A DNA stretch of 64,000 bases from Welwitschia mirabilis (Eukaryota; Gnetophyta; Gnetopsida; Welwitschiales): positions 105,715,427-105,779,426 of the forward strand of contig JBOZIK010000001.1 of NCBI GenBank assembly GCA_051453625.1, given 5' to 3'. Shown in pieces: positions 24,444 to 35,539 of this stretch (positions within the stretch are counted from its first letter, which is position 1; every line of letters starts with the position of its first letter). Below the pieces are notes generated by a model. The model had not been told where the DNA came from. It did not search any database and saw only the letters and a list, made by a program, of their open reading frames with translations. A program made the translations under genes and the position numbers.

Positions 24444-26500
24444 TAATTAACTCAAGATCTGATATATAATTTATAGGGAAAAACTAGTAAGAGTGATGCA
24501 TATATACATATAAATACAACTATAAATCTGGGAATGTAATAATTAAAAAATCAAACTAAGGCTCAATATTAGTATAGTTAAAATGTGGAAATAATTTTAT
24601 CATGCTATTCTTTTGTTATGTTTTCCTAAGAGTTATTAAAAAGAAAAAGAGGTTTAAGAATTTACAAGTTGAATGAGTTTTTAATAAGTTTAGTTTATAA
24701 GTAGAAGTAAAAGAGATAGATATATATAGGTTTAAAGAAACATGTTTTTATTAATGAGTGCAAAATAAGTCAATGAAATTCCTTAATTCTTAGATTTGAC
24801 CTTAACGTTATTCATGGATATTTGATAATCCTCCCTAAATATCATTGTTTTTCTTATTTTTATTTTATTTTAAAGACTATATCTTTTTAAATAAAGTCTA
24901 TATGATTTGAATACTTAAGTTTAAAGAATATACTTAAAATCATTTATTTAAATATATGCTTGGTATCTTATTTGATATTATTACAAGGTGTTATGTTGAC
25001 CAATGTTGAATATTATGTTTGATGAATATTTATATTCCTTTTTCCTATGCATCACTAAAGAGAGGAATTTAAGCAATGTGTAATTCTTATGTTTTTAATG
25101 TCTTTAATCTTAAAATTATGAAATTCACTATCCTTCTATATGTTTCTTTATAACTAAGAAGAAAGACTTATTTCTTTGAAGCATTAGAGGTTTTTTAACC
25201 TATGCCAATACAATGCCATATTAAATGATGTTTGGTGTTTAGAAATAAAGGTTGAAGAGGCATATGATTTTGAAAAAACTTCTTTTAAGTTAAATCAATG
25301 ATATATTAATAGAGTCAATTTTAGGTTCATTATTGATTCTTCCCAAAAAAAAAAAAAAATTATGGAAAAGATTTAAAATAGTGTTTTTTATTGGTTTTTC
25401 TCCATGAGTTTCATCTAAAATTTTAACTTTAAATTATTTTAAAAAAATAACTTTTTAATGAATTAATACATTTAATAAATAAAATTCATTACTAATCAAG
25501 TCGCATTTACAAAAGTCCCTTTCTAATTCTAAAATTCTCCTTATAACTTTGTATGATTTGGGCATCAATTATAAATCCTTTAAAATTTTAAACACCACTA
25601 TGCTATATCATCCTTCCTTTAATGAATTGTATACTCTACTTCATACATAAGAAACTCTTCTTGAGAATTCCATTTCTTAAAATAATTCAAGCTCTTTGAT
25701 GGTTATTTTTTTCAATTAAAGAAATCATTCATCAACTGTGGACATTCTAACATTGTTTAATAAACTTTTTATGGCATACCATTTTATAATTACTGGGTAT
25801 GTGTACAATATCAAAATAGGAGACATATTCATTATTAATTTTTTTTATTAGCTAGACAATAATATTTTTAGCTTAGAACCTACATGTAAGATTTATAGTG
25901 ATGAAGGATAAGAGCTTCTTTAGTGTTTTAAATATTCAATTAATCATTTTCTACTCATAGTTTATAATACCATTTTCTTGCAATATGTATGATTCACTAA
26001 GAGATTTAGTATGGTACACTAACTCTTATTCTATAAGTTATATGACTTTTTATTTATTTACTTTCTCATAAATATTAGTTTATGATGGAAAATATCATGT
26101 TCATATTGGTAATAATAGTAGTGCTTTTTTTATTTGTCATGTTGAAAAATTAATCTTAATACTTCAAATTAATACTTTGTTGAATAATGATTACATGTTT
26201 TCTATTTTCAAAAAAATTATTAGCTAGCTTATAATCATGTTTATTTTGAATTCTATGACTAGGGTTTTTATATTGAGGATCTATAGACAATGAAAATTAT
26301 TTTTCAAGGTAAGTATAAGAATGATCTATATTAGCTATGAAGGATCTATAAATAAAAAATATTATCATCTAAAGAAAATATAGAAATGATTTATGTTAGT
26401 TACTCATAGGTCATAAAGAAGTGATTTACAATCTCTATACTTGAATGATGCCTATATGTATCTGGTGTCTTTGACTTGGATATTTATAAAATACTATCAT
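24444..26500. other. AT-rich stretch upstream of copia D
   Basis: By position this could hold the LTR, gag and protease of copia element D, but no motif could be read with confidence. The run of 14 A at 25346-25360 is a simple homopolymer. Confidence 0.4.
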
Positions 26501-26559
26501 ACATTAGGTTCTCTATAAGGTACTTCATAATTTTATTTTTGCTAATGAAATTTTAAACT

Positions 26560-26870
26560 TAATTTTCCTCTTACTCTAATACATTTAGATGTTTAAAGAC
26601 CAATTACAATAATATCTACAAAAGGACTTAATTTCTATGTAACTTATATAGATGATTATGTAAGGTTTTATTGGATTATTTCATCTTCCCACTCTTTATT
26701 GATTTTAAATATATTGTAGATACACTATTAGAATATATAATTTTTAAATTTTAATTTGATAATGGACATGATTACATTAATGCTTAATTTCAAAAGTCCT
26801 TTTCTAGATATGGGATTTTTCATTGGTTAAGTTATTCTTACACTCTTCTTTTTCATAACTTTACCTTATA
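26560..26870 (+). pseudogene. Integrase core remnant, copia D
   Basis: The translation shows LTLIHLDV, then ISTKGLNFYVTYIDDYVRFY (the Val-Thr-Phe-Ile-Asp-Asp-Tyr-Ser-Arg-Phe block with the first catalytic Asp), then FDNGHDYINA (second Asp, Asp-Asn-Gly-Gly-Glu block) and RYGIFHWLSYSYT (Gly-Ile-x-His...Thr-Pro-Gln-Gln-Asn block). The two Asp residues are kept. The frame changes between blocks. In a live element this enzyme inserts the cDNA into the genome. Confidence 0.7.
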
Positions 26871-27659
26871 CCTATAATTAAAATTAAGCTTTTGATATTA
26901 TAATTTATTTAATTAAGTTTCTAACTTCATACATCATATCTAATCTCATTTCAAAAGGATTATTATTATAACATTCTTAGATTTTTTTCCCTTAGTCTTT
27001 AAATTTTTTCTTAGCTAAAATCCTATATCAATTTAGATATTTACATGAGACCTAAGACTTTTTTTCTTTAAGTGGTTCCACACATCATAAAAGATATTAT
27101 TATTGTAATTTTAAAAATCATAAGGCATACATCTCTCATCATCTTTTTTTAAATAAAACATATACTGATTTTGCTAGTAAATGTCTTAGATTCTTTATTC
27201 AAGCTATTTCTTATCATCATTAGCTTAACTAGAACCATTGTCCTTTATACATAGATATTCTTCTTCACATTTCCTGATCTTCCATTTATCTAATAGAACT
27301 CCCTTATTTTCTTTGCTTAGACCTAACTCATTTTGTTCCATTTCTTTTCAAAATCCTCTAAGTATTACCACTACATCATAATCCTTATCTTGTTAAATCA
27401 TCTCATCCTCTTCCATTTCTTTCTAGAGTTCCACTGTTAATGCCTTTATATTTAATCCTTGAAATTTTATACTAGTACATACTATGACTAATTTTTTTAA
27501 AGGTGGAATATTACCAAATAAACATCTTTTCTATCTTACATGTCACTCCATTAAGCATATTCTTTCTTAATGTTATGCTACCACAAGTCCAACTCTTCCT
27601 CTCACATTATCTAGTTTTATGTAAGCAATAAAAAACACCTAAATAGTGTGATACTATTC

Positions 27660-28000
27660 TTATTGAATATATAGCCTAAAACAGAATCAAACATGATCTT
27701 TAGTGGTTGTAATCTCGTAATGAATGTCGTTGAAGAAAAATAAGTTATTACTATCAACTAAAACTTAGAAGAACCTATTAAACATTACAAAGTTTGTATA
27801 GTTATTAAGGGATATAATTTATAATTTGGATTATATTATGGTAATACTTTTAGTCATATTAGATCAAGCACATATTAATTTATTTAATTATTTTTCTAGT
27901 AGTATCATATAGTTAATCCTTGAGATGTCTTATTATTAAAAATTATTTTTTTCTTGGACAGCTAATTGAAGAATATATGTATAATACTTTCATGGTTTTA
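27660..28000 (+). pseudogene. Reverse transcriptase, N-terminal part, copia D copy 1
   Basis: MNVVEEK, then EEPIKHYKVCIVIKGYN and FGLYYGNTFSHIRSSTY correspond to the Val-Gly-x-Lys-Trp, Tyr-Lys-Ala-Arg-Leu-Val-Ala-Lys-Gly and Asp-Tyr-x-x-Thr-Phe-Ser-Pro-Val blocks that open copia RT. The match breaks exactly where the inserted element starts (about 28001), and copy 2 at 34260-34490 aligns with it at DNA level. Confidence 0.75.
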
Positions 28001-29438
28001 TGAATGAGAAATATCTATTAAACCTCCAAATATTTAACTCATGACTAATCAAATTATGATCAAATTAAATGATGTTATTAGATGTCATATTAGTGTAGGC
28101 TTACCTTAACTATAGTCAATGATAATGAAAAAGAAATAATAGAGTGTAAGTTATAATGGCAAATAAGAAACTTTTAAAGATAAGAATGCAAATATAGCAA
28201 CAAGAGGATGATTAGAAAAATGAAGCAATAGATTACTGATAAACTAAAAATAAAAGTATGAGATCTTGCTTAGATGGATAATTTTAAATGACCAAACAAG
28301 CAATGAGGAACTACCAAGTAGTTGACTAAGAGCTTCAAGGTAGGTAATTACCTATTAGTAAAATTTTATTAAATTTGACTGGGAACTTTAAGGCATGTAA
28401 TTATCTAGTAGTAAAATTTCACTACATTTGACTAGAAACTTCTAGGTAGGTAACTAGGAACTTTCATATGGATGATCACCTTCTAATAGAATTATGTAAT
28501 AAAATTTACTTGTTACAATGTAGGGATGCCCACCTATAAACATTGATCTGTTATCAAAGTAATTAACTAAAACCTAGATAGAAAGTTAATCATAATCTTT
28601 TGGATATCAAAATGACAATATAGATTATTATTGAAGCCAAAAATAATTAATTATCTAGTTATTAGAAGCCTCGATAAACATGTCAATTTGTAAGATGAAT
28701 TAGGAACTTATAATGATTATTTGAAATAACTCAAAATAAGATTTACTTTATATACACATGTTATTTCACATTAAAAAGGCTATTGGAATATAAATTTTTA
28801 ATATACATTGTGAAAAGAAAACTATATCTTATTTACTTCTTATGTAATGCTTACCCTTTAACTCTATCATCAAAGCTCAATTGGTGAATATCATTGTATT
28901 GGGATATGAGGCTAAGGATAGTTATAAAATCTTATTGTAATTAGATAAATACTATTAACATTACTTGTTTAAGATTATAGCTATAAAGCAATTAATTAAA
29001 ACAAAATAAGGTAGCCGCCACAGGGTTGCTTTAGTGGTATTGCATGAGAATTTGATTTGCCATGGTGATGGGATCGAATCTTGAGGGCGTGCTAGGGATT
29101 CAACCATAACTAACTAGTGGTGGGTTAGGAGCAAGCATACCATCTAGGGTTTGGTTCACATTTTGGGAAAAGGGGGGGAGGGGGGGTGTCATGACTTGAC
29201 CTGTTCATGATAGATGTTCCCAAAGATTAAAAAAAAAAGAACAAAGAAAGAGAGAAAAAGAAAAAGTTATTATTTTCATTTTTTTGCAAACTTAATTTTA
29301 TTATATTCTTTATTATGTTATGCTTAGTTTTTAATGATAATTCTCTACATTATATAAAATTAGAATTATGATTAATTTATTTTTTAATTAATAAGAAGAA
29401 TTCCATTATCTTTCTTATTCACCCTAAGAATGCTAGTC
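28001..29438 (+). repeat. 5' LTR of the nested copia-type element (contains a SINE)
   Basis: It aligns with 32173-33378 through blocks such as ttataatggcaaataagaaa against ttatagcaataaataagaaa, and ttttattatattctttattatg against ttttattatattctttgctattatg. The alignment is broken only by about 250 bp at 29010-29266, the SINE insertion. A decayed primer site follows at 29443. Confidence 0.75.
29010..29266 (+). mobile_element. tRNA-derived SINE
   Basis: The left part has a pol III A box (ttgctttagtgg, 29026-29037) and a B box (ggatcgaatct, 29071-29081) with tRNA-like spacing. The body ends in an A-rich tail (about 29229-29266). The whole piece is absent from the matching position of the 3' LTR (near 33090, aaaataaacttattt), which acts as an empty site. 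Candidate target duplications (acaaaataag and gaaaaagaaaaag) are too A-rich to be certain. It contains a G-rich run (29165-29186). SINEs are copied by LINE enzymes. No family name is assigned. Confidence 0.75.
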
Positions 29439-29442
29439 CTAA

Positions 29443-29457
29443 AAATGGATACTAGAG
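29443..29457 (+). other. Primer-binding site of the nested copia-type element
   Basis: tggatactagagta resembles TGGTATCAGAGC, the complement of initiator tRNA-Met used by copia elements, with a one-base insertion and a transition. It lies directly after the 5' LTR end. Confidence 0.5.
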
Positions 29458-29999
29458 TAGGTCATTAGAGCTATTGCTTGATTTTTTTTCCATTTTAGAT
29501 ATATTATTCAAAGGATTTAATAGAATAATAACCAATCAATCATCCCTCATATTTCGAGGGGAATAACTATTAATTGTACAATATTAAAATGTAAGTGTGT
29601 ATTAAGGCTAGAATATTTGCTTATTAGATGATTATAAAAACTAGTTTTAAAGAATCTAAAAAAGAGTAATGAGTAATGAAGTTTATGTTTTAGTTGTGAA
29701 GCATAAGAATAGATGATCAAATTAAGAGGAAGGTGCTACCATCTTTAACAAAAAACCATGAATGCACTATTCTGTGAACTAAACCTAAAGAACTATAAAA
29801 AGGTAAGAAACATAAATATAAATGAAAAAAAATCTCAAATAATCCATAGGTCATATATGAAGGTGCTACTCAAATCAAAAAGATGAAAAACAAAAATGCT
29901 GATATCTAAATTGAGAAAATAAAAATTCAAGATGATGAGACCTTCTCAATATTAAATAATAAATTGATAAACATTTTGAATGGGCTATAAATCTTCCTA

Positions 30000-30560
30000 A
30001 AGCACTAGAAATTAGTTAAACTATAAATAATATTTTAAGATAACTTTTGAAGGCATTTAAAAAGAAGGTACTTTTTATAATAGACATAAAGAGCATAGAT
30101 AAGATCAAGTTAAAGGAATCGATAAGTGTTATTCTTACTTTTGAGTGAAGGCACTTACCTAAAACAAATAAAGATAAAGGTATGGCTCTTAATGCAAAAC
30201 AAGTTTCATTTTGAAATTCTTAGGATGACTTATCTAGTCATTTTATTTTGAGTTTAGCTTTGACAAATAACTTACTTTATTTACTAAGAAATCTAAGACA
30301 ATTCTTATAGGTAAGAAGAAGAAAAGTAAAAAAGAGAATAGATGAATGCCATATAAATTTAAAGATAAAATAAGAAATAAAGATAATTAATATTAGGCAT
30401 GTAAAGGTTTTGAAAACAATGTAGCAGAATGCTCTAATTGTAAGAGGAAGAAATCATCTAAGAAATTGAAGAAGAAGTACAACATTACAGCTTACGATAG
30501 TGATAGAAATTCGAATTAAAATGAGGTTTACCATTACAAAATATTATCTTTCATGGCTTT
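30000..30560 (+). pseudogene. gag remnant with degenerate zinc knuckle, nested element
   Basis: The translation shows GMALNAKQVSF, a block like the Gly-Leu-Ala-Leu-Lys-Ala-Ser stretch in copia gag, and then SLALTNNLLYLL, like the Leu-x-x-Arg-Lys-Phe block before the knuckle. A degenerate Cys-x2-Cys-x4-His-x4-Cys motif at 30391-30432 reads Y-stop-ACKGFENNVAEC, with the first Cys changed to Tyr and the His to Asn. A Lys-rich stretch and YNITAYDSDRNSN follow, like the Ala-Thr-Trp-Asp-Asp-Ser-Asp block. It is broken by several stops and non-functional. Confidence 0.6.
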
Positions 30561-32172
30561 AACTTTCCATCATGATTTGTTTTTATCTTTCTTATAATAT
30601 GATCTTGGTTTAACTGGTTTAACTAATTCTTACAAGTGTACATTAGAAATACTCTACATCTTTAGAGGGTAAGTATGAAGATAAGAACATAAGTAATGAT
30701 AATGAAAACGATTGGTTTTTCAATTGTAATAAAGAAAATAATATAGAAGTATGATAAACGAAAATAAGAAGACACAAATTTAATTAATAAGGATTATGAA
30801 GATTTATACCAATAAATAAAATGATTTTGAAAGAAAATATTATTCTTAAGAAAAACATTGGGGAACTAGAAGAGGAAACAAAATTAACCTTAAGCTAGCT
30901 AGACCAATTATGAAAGGAAAGATCACATAAGATCTTATACTTTAAAAATAATATTAGCTACCTTTAAGTTAATGTATTAAATAAAAATAAGAATAATATA
31001 GGTTTCTATTAAATAATTATTAAATATGTAACATTGTCTTGAAGGTTTATATAGGTAATAACACATGGGAAGATGCTTCTAAGGTAATAATCATCCACTA
31101 CTAGGAGTGGCTTGGAATTCTTGCCTTTTCTTACTTCAACATTTGTATTGACATCCTCTAAATCTACTTTTATTTTAAATGGTAAATTGATATTTGTTAA
31201 GATCTCCAAAATGGATGATGTTCTACCTTACTCTTCTTATTTTAAATATGGTAAAAATAATAAAATATATTTGATATTCAATTTTTAATTTAATCATTAT
31301 AAATTAACTTATAGACATAAAAATTAATGTATACAGTTTGTACACATAAGACTATTGATTTATTTATAAATGATTACATTTTTATTTTAGATAGAATAAT
31401 GGTAAAGATCATGTCTTGTGATGTCATTCACTAATTAGATATTTAAGATAGTTTTACAAATTTTTAGATTCATCTTAGCCCATTTTTATGAATGAAATAT
31501 TTTAATTTACTTAAGTGGAGGTAGAACTTTACAAATCAAAGGGGGAGTTGTTACTATACCATCTACAAGATCATGCTAATACTTTAGTTAGAACTTAGTA
31601 TTCTTTAAGTTTGATGTATTCCTCATCTTAAGAGAAGGGGCTCTGGTTCTAGAAAACTTAGGTAATCATGCTTCTTTGTGCCATATTTTTTATATTATTT
31701 AATGCAATCCATGCTTTAAAATAACTTAGGCAAGTGATACTAGCCCATACGACCTTCTTTCTTTTGGTGCTTTATCTAAATATTATACTTAAGTAGTTGC
31801 ATATTCATATTTATCATTATTTTAAAGTTATGACAATAAGTTAGAACTATTTTTTTGGCATACAAATAATATTTGCATAATAGTATAATGACATAGGAGA
31901 AGAATACAAAGATTTGTTTGATATAGTTCATGTGGTTTTGTAATAGATTTGGTAACGTTTACATTGTAAAACATGATCTTCATGCATATATTCTATATAC
32001 TTTATGTATGATAGCTATCTAATGCTACTTATTGTGGGAGAAATTAAAACTTTTTAAGTCTTTCTCATAGTTTATTTAGCATATTTGTTACAGGGAGAGA
32101 AGTTTTTAGTTAAGAGCTAACATGCTTACCATTATGAGTTTGGTTATCATCAAGGACAAATGGAAAAATTTG
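30561..32172 (+). other. Interior of nested element without recognised pol
   Basis: No protease, integrase or RT motif was found. A near-perfect polypurine tract (caaagggggag, 31537-31547) occurs about 625 bp before the 3' LTR, and gtttggttatcatcaagg (about 32140) lies just before it. A 66-codon minus-strand frame at 31009-31209 resembles nothing known. Confidence 0.45.
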
Positions 32173-33378
32173 TGCATATCTATATTAACAACTTGTAACT
32201 AATAAAATTATGATTATGTTGAGATATGCTCTTATATGTTATATCATTATCTGTTAAAATTTACTCTATGTAGTAATCATAGAAAGAAATAATAAGATGA
32301 AAGTTATAGCAATAAATAAGAAACTATTGGAGATAACAGTGAAGATTTAGTATCAAGCATGTAATTGGAAAGAATTAGATGAAAGACCCATAATATATTA
32401 AAGATAAAAGTATTTGATATTTTTTAGATAGGCTAGTGAACCTACCAAGCAATCAACTAGGCACTTCTAGGTGAAGACTTTCCTATTAATAAAATTCTAC
32501 AAAATTGTAAGTAGGAATTTCTAGATTGATGATAAAAAACATTGAGGAAAGAAACCATTGTTTGAAAGAACTATGTAATAAAGTTATCTTATTGCAATAA
32601 AGGTTTAACTACCTAAGAATAGGTGTTAATCATCTAAGTAATCAACTAAACCTCAATAGAATGTTGATGAGAAATCACTTGGATATCAACAATAACAACT
32701 GAACATGACCATTAGAGAATAGGAACATCCATTTTTTGATTTATTGAAAGTATGCATAACTATTTCAAGTTGTTAGTTTAATCAAGGAACATGTCATAAT
32801 AACTTACGATAGTAAAGAAATAAGATTTTCTATATATAAAAACACTATTGTACATCCAAAAAGATTTTTAAATCTAAACTTTTGATACACATTTTGAAAT
32901 GCATGATGTGTCATATTATTATCCTATGATTCTTGTTCTTCATCTTTATCAATATAACTTAATTGATAAGCATCATTGTTTTAGGCTTTAAGGTTAATGA
33001 TTTCTATAAAATTTCATTGTACTTGGCTAAAGATTATAAAAAAAGATCATTTAATTGTATAGTTGCAAAGAACTCAATAAATAGAAAATAAACTTATTTC
33101 TTTAATTTTTATGTTGTGCACTCGATTTTATTATATTCTTTGCTATTATGTTATGCTTAGTTATTTTATTACATTATATGAATTATTTTTATTAAAAGAC
33201 CTTTTTAAGAATCAAACTCATAAATGCAAAATCATAGGAGCACTGCTCTACCATTACGATGTCTTCAAGGAGACACATTATATTAAATTATAATTATGCT
33301 TAATTTATTTTTTAAATTTAATAAGAAAATTTCCATTAGACTTCATGTTCATTCTTCTCCTCTAAGAAAGTAGACCCT
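32173..33378 (+). repeat. 3' LTR of the nested copia-type element
   Basis: It aligns with 28001-29438 apart from the SINE. It begins tgcatatctatattaac after a purine-rich block and ends near agtagaccc, where the host RT sequence resumes (aatagtatcttcatc). Confidence 0.7.
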
Positions 33379-34035
33379 AATAGTATCTTCATCATATCTA
33401 AAAATTTAATAAAGTTATTTGTAGATTAAAATAATATTCATGGTCTTATTTTCAAGTCTTACTAATTTTTTAGCATCTATTACTTTGAACTTCATAAGAG
33501 CTAATGCTTCCAAGTTTGTTTATCATAAAAATTCTTTTATTATCATTTGAACTTACATTAGTGATACTATCATTACATGAATTGATTTTTAACTTATCAA
33601 TAAGCTCATTTATTTTATATTAAAATAACTTAATTTGAAAGATTTGGATGATCTTCACTATTTTCTAGATATTTAACTATGTCATACATCAAAGGAAATT
33701 TTTCTTCCTTAATAAAAGTGTGCTTTAGATTTTTTTGCAAAACTGATATGACTAGTGTGAAGCACTGCTTCATTCTATTAGCTACTAATGGTCATCTTTT
33801 TAAAATCAATGGCTCTTTGCTACTTCATGCAAAAATTTATAAAAGTATTATTAATGTTTTGCAATATTTCATCCTAACTTGAGTAGATCTTATCTCCTTC
33901 TTTAATGATGTATCTCAATTTATTTAAGTGCATATTGTAATACATGAAATGAGCTACTAATAAATGTTTACTCATTTATCTAATTGATAAATTTTAATTA
34001 CCCATGTGTTTAGATTCTAATTAGGTAGCAGATCT
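33379..34035 (+). pseudogene. Reverse transcriptase, C-terminal part, copia D copy 1
   Basis: An open frame of 67 codons (33679-33882) starts MSYIKGNFSSLIKVCF and contains FCKTDMTSVKHCFILLATN, NGSLLLHAKIYKSIINVLQY and FILT. These match the end of copia RT (Gly-x-Phe-Leu-Ser-Gln-x-Lys-Tyr, Met-x-x-Cys-x-Pro-x-x-Thr-Pro, Leu-Tyr-Arg-x-x-x-Gly-x-Leu-Gln-Tyr-Leu-Thr). It continues the RT broken at 28001. Copy 2 (34515-35127) aligns with it at DNA level. Confidence 0.75.
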
Positions 34036-35127
34036 TGATCATCAAAAACTTACATATGATTTTTATTTTTTCTTTGGACCTAATCTTATAAGTTGATTAG
34101 GTAACAACTAATACATTGTTTCATTATCTAGTATTAAATACATATCCCTATAAATAATTAATCAAGACCATTAATTTCCTATGATTATGTAGTAAATTCT
34201 ATTAAAGAAAAATGTGCTTTTATAGTTAATCAAAACATAAAGAGATATGTGAAATGTTAACTCATTCAGTTGCTAAAGGATATAAGTGATAATAAAGATT
34301 AAATTATGATGATATTTTTAGAATTATTAGGTCAAATCCATGATAATTTATTTAATTATTTTCTTAGTAGTATCATATAATTATTTCTTAAGAAAACTTA
34401 ATATTAAAAATGTTTTCTTTGTGTCAAGCTCACTAAAGAAATATACATATAATAGTCTCTTAGTTTTATGTATAATTAGCATCCTCATCACCTCTAGAAA
34501 CTTAAAAAATCCATTTGTAAAGTAAAACAAACTCTTTGGACCTTATTTTTAAGTATTACTAATTTTTTTAACATCTATTAATTTTACCTCTAGGAGAGTT
34601 AATGCTTTCATGATTATTTATCATTTAGGTTTTTTAAATTATCATATATGTCTATGTTAATACCTTATAATTAAAAATAGTGATTTTTGTCTTACTAATA
34701 ATGTAATTTATTCTTTTCCTAGTTTAAAATAATTAATATGAAATATTTAATAACACTCACTATTTTTTGGATCTTCAAATAAGTCATACATTGAAGAGAA
34801 ATTTTTACATTAGTAAAAGTATGCTTTGAATCTTCTTAAGAAAATAAACATGATTAGGGCTAAACATTCCTCCACTCTATTAACTACTAAGAGAAATCTT
34901 TTAAAAACCAATGGTTCTTTACTAGCTAATGCTCAAACTTATAGAAGTGTTTTTGATGATTTATAGTATTTCATGATAACTCAATTTATGTATGTTTCAA
35001 CTATTATGTATATGACTATTATCGAGTACATCCTATAATACCTAAAAGGAACCCTTAACAAATGCTTGCTTACTTATCCATCTACTTTATGTTTGTTAAC
35101 CATGTTATAAATGCTAATTAGGTAGGG
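34036..35127 (+). pseudogene. Second, tandem copy of the copia D RT region
   Basis: 34260-34490 aligns with 27800-28000 and 34515-35127 aligns with 33420-34035, for example ttatttaattattttcttagtagtatcatata against ttatttaattatttttctagtagtatcatata and ctaattaggtaggg against ctaattaggtagca. The order is the same as in copy 1, but without the inserted element, so this is a tandem duplicate. It may predate the insertion into copy 1. The copy ends abruptly at a CACTA-like terminus. Confidence 0.7.
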
Positions 35128-35539
35128 CACTATAACAAAAATGGCTTTTAATAATAGGTTTTAATGATGGTTTTAAGCCATCATTAATTTAATGACAGAA
35201 TTTTACATTAATAATTGTTAAAAGATAACATAAAATATTTAATTTATTTCTAACAATAAAGAAAATTAATTATGACTTTCAATTATCATTAATTGAAATA
35301 TTATATTCTTAAAAATAATCTAGAAGAAAATAAAATATGAGAGAAAGAAAAAGAAAACATTGCTGAAAGGGAAGGAAGGAAGAAAATGGTGGTAAGGAAG
35401 AAGAAGAAAGAAAATGATATGGAGGAAAAGGATGAAAAAAATAATGATGAGAAATAAGGAAAAAGAACCAGCGAAAAAAGGGAAGACAACGTAGCAGGGA
35501 GAGAATGTAGGAAGGAGGGATAATAAAAAATAGTCAATG
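35128..35539 (+). mobile_element. CACTA-like transposon end (possibly non-autonomous)
   Basis: The sequence cactataacaaaaatggctt followed by tgatggttttaagccatcatt resembles plant CACTA termini: a CACTA terminal repeat followed by short inverted subterminal repeats with Gly-Ala-Cys-Gly-like gacggttt cores. The site of change fits an insertion, because the RT copy to its left stops at the same base. The matching right end (ending tagtg) was not found, so the extent is unknown. Confidence 0.5.
35325..35530 (+). repeat. Purine-rich (GA) tract
   Basis: About 200 bp with almost only A and G on the plus strand. On the minus strand it appears as a 78-codon open frame rich in Phe and Ser (35301-35537), which I read as composition bias and not as a gene. 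Confidence 0.8.

Larger units (their letters stand above)
28001..33378 (+). mobile_element. Copia-type LTR retrotransposon (Sirevirus-like) nested in copia D
   Basis: Two segments of about 1.2 kb (28001-29438, which contains an extra SINE, and 32173-33378) align along their length and act as LTRs. The host RT sequence stops at the left end and resumes at the right end; comparison with the uninterrupted RT copy at 34130-35127 shows the jump. A methionine-tRNA-like primer site and a gag remnant lie inside. Integrase and RT were not found, so it is internally deleted or non-autonomous. The Sirevirus-like label rests on the gag motif order and the gtttggttatcatcaag block before the 3' LTR, and is tentative. 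The target-site duplication is not resolved (aat is shared at the ends). Confidence 0.7.
26500..35127 (+). mobile_element. Ty1/copia element D, decayed, interrupted and partly duplicated
   Basis: Plus-strand integrase (26560-26870) and RT start (27660-28000) are followed, after an inserted element at 28001-33378, by the RT end (33379-34035). A second, diverged RT copy lies at 34130-35127. The order integrase before RT is diagnostic of copia. LTRs of D were not identified. Many stops replace Gln and Trp codons. Confidence 0.7.

Noticed and set aside
29020-29090. tRNA gene
   Set aside because: The A and B boxes are there, but no cloverleaf can be drawn, and the unit has a long body and A-rich tail. 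It is a SINE.
35301-35537. 78-codon minus-strand open frame rich in Phe and Ser
   Set aside because: It is the complement of a GA-rich low-complexity tract.
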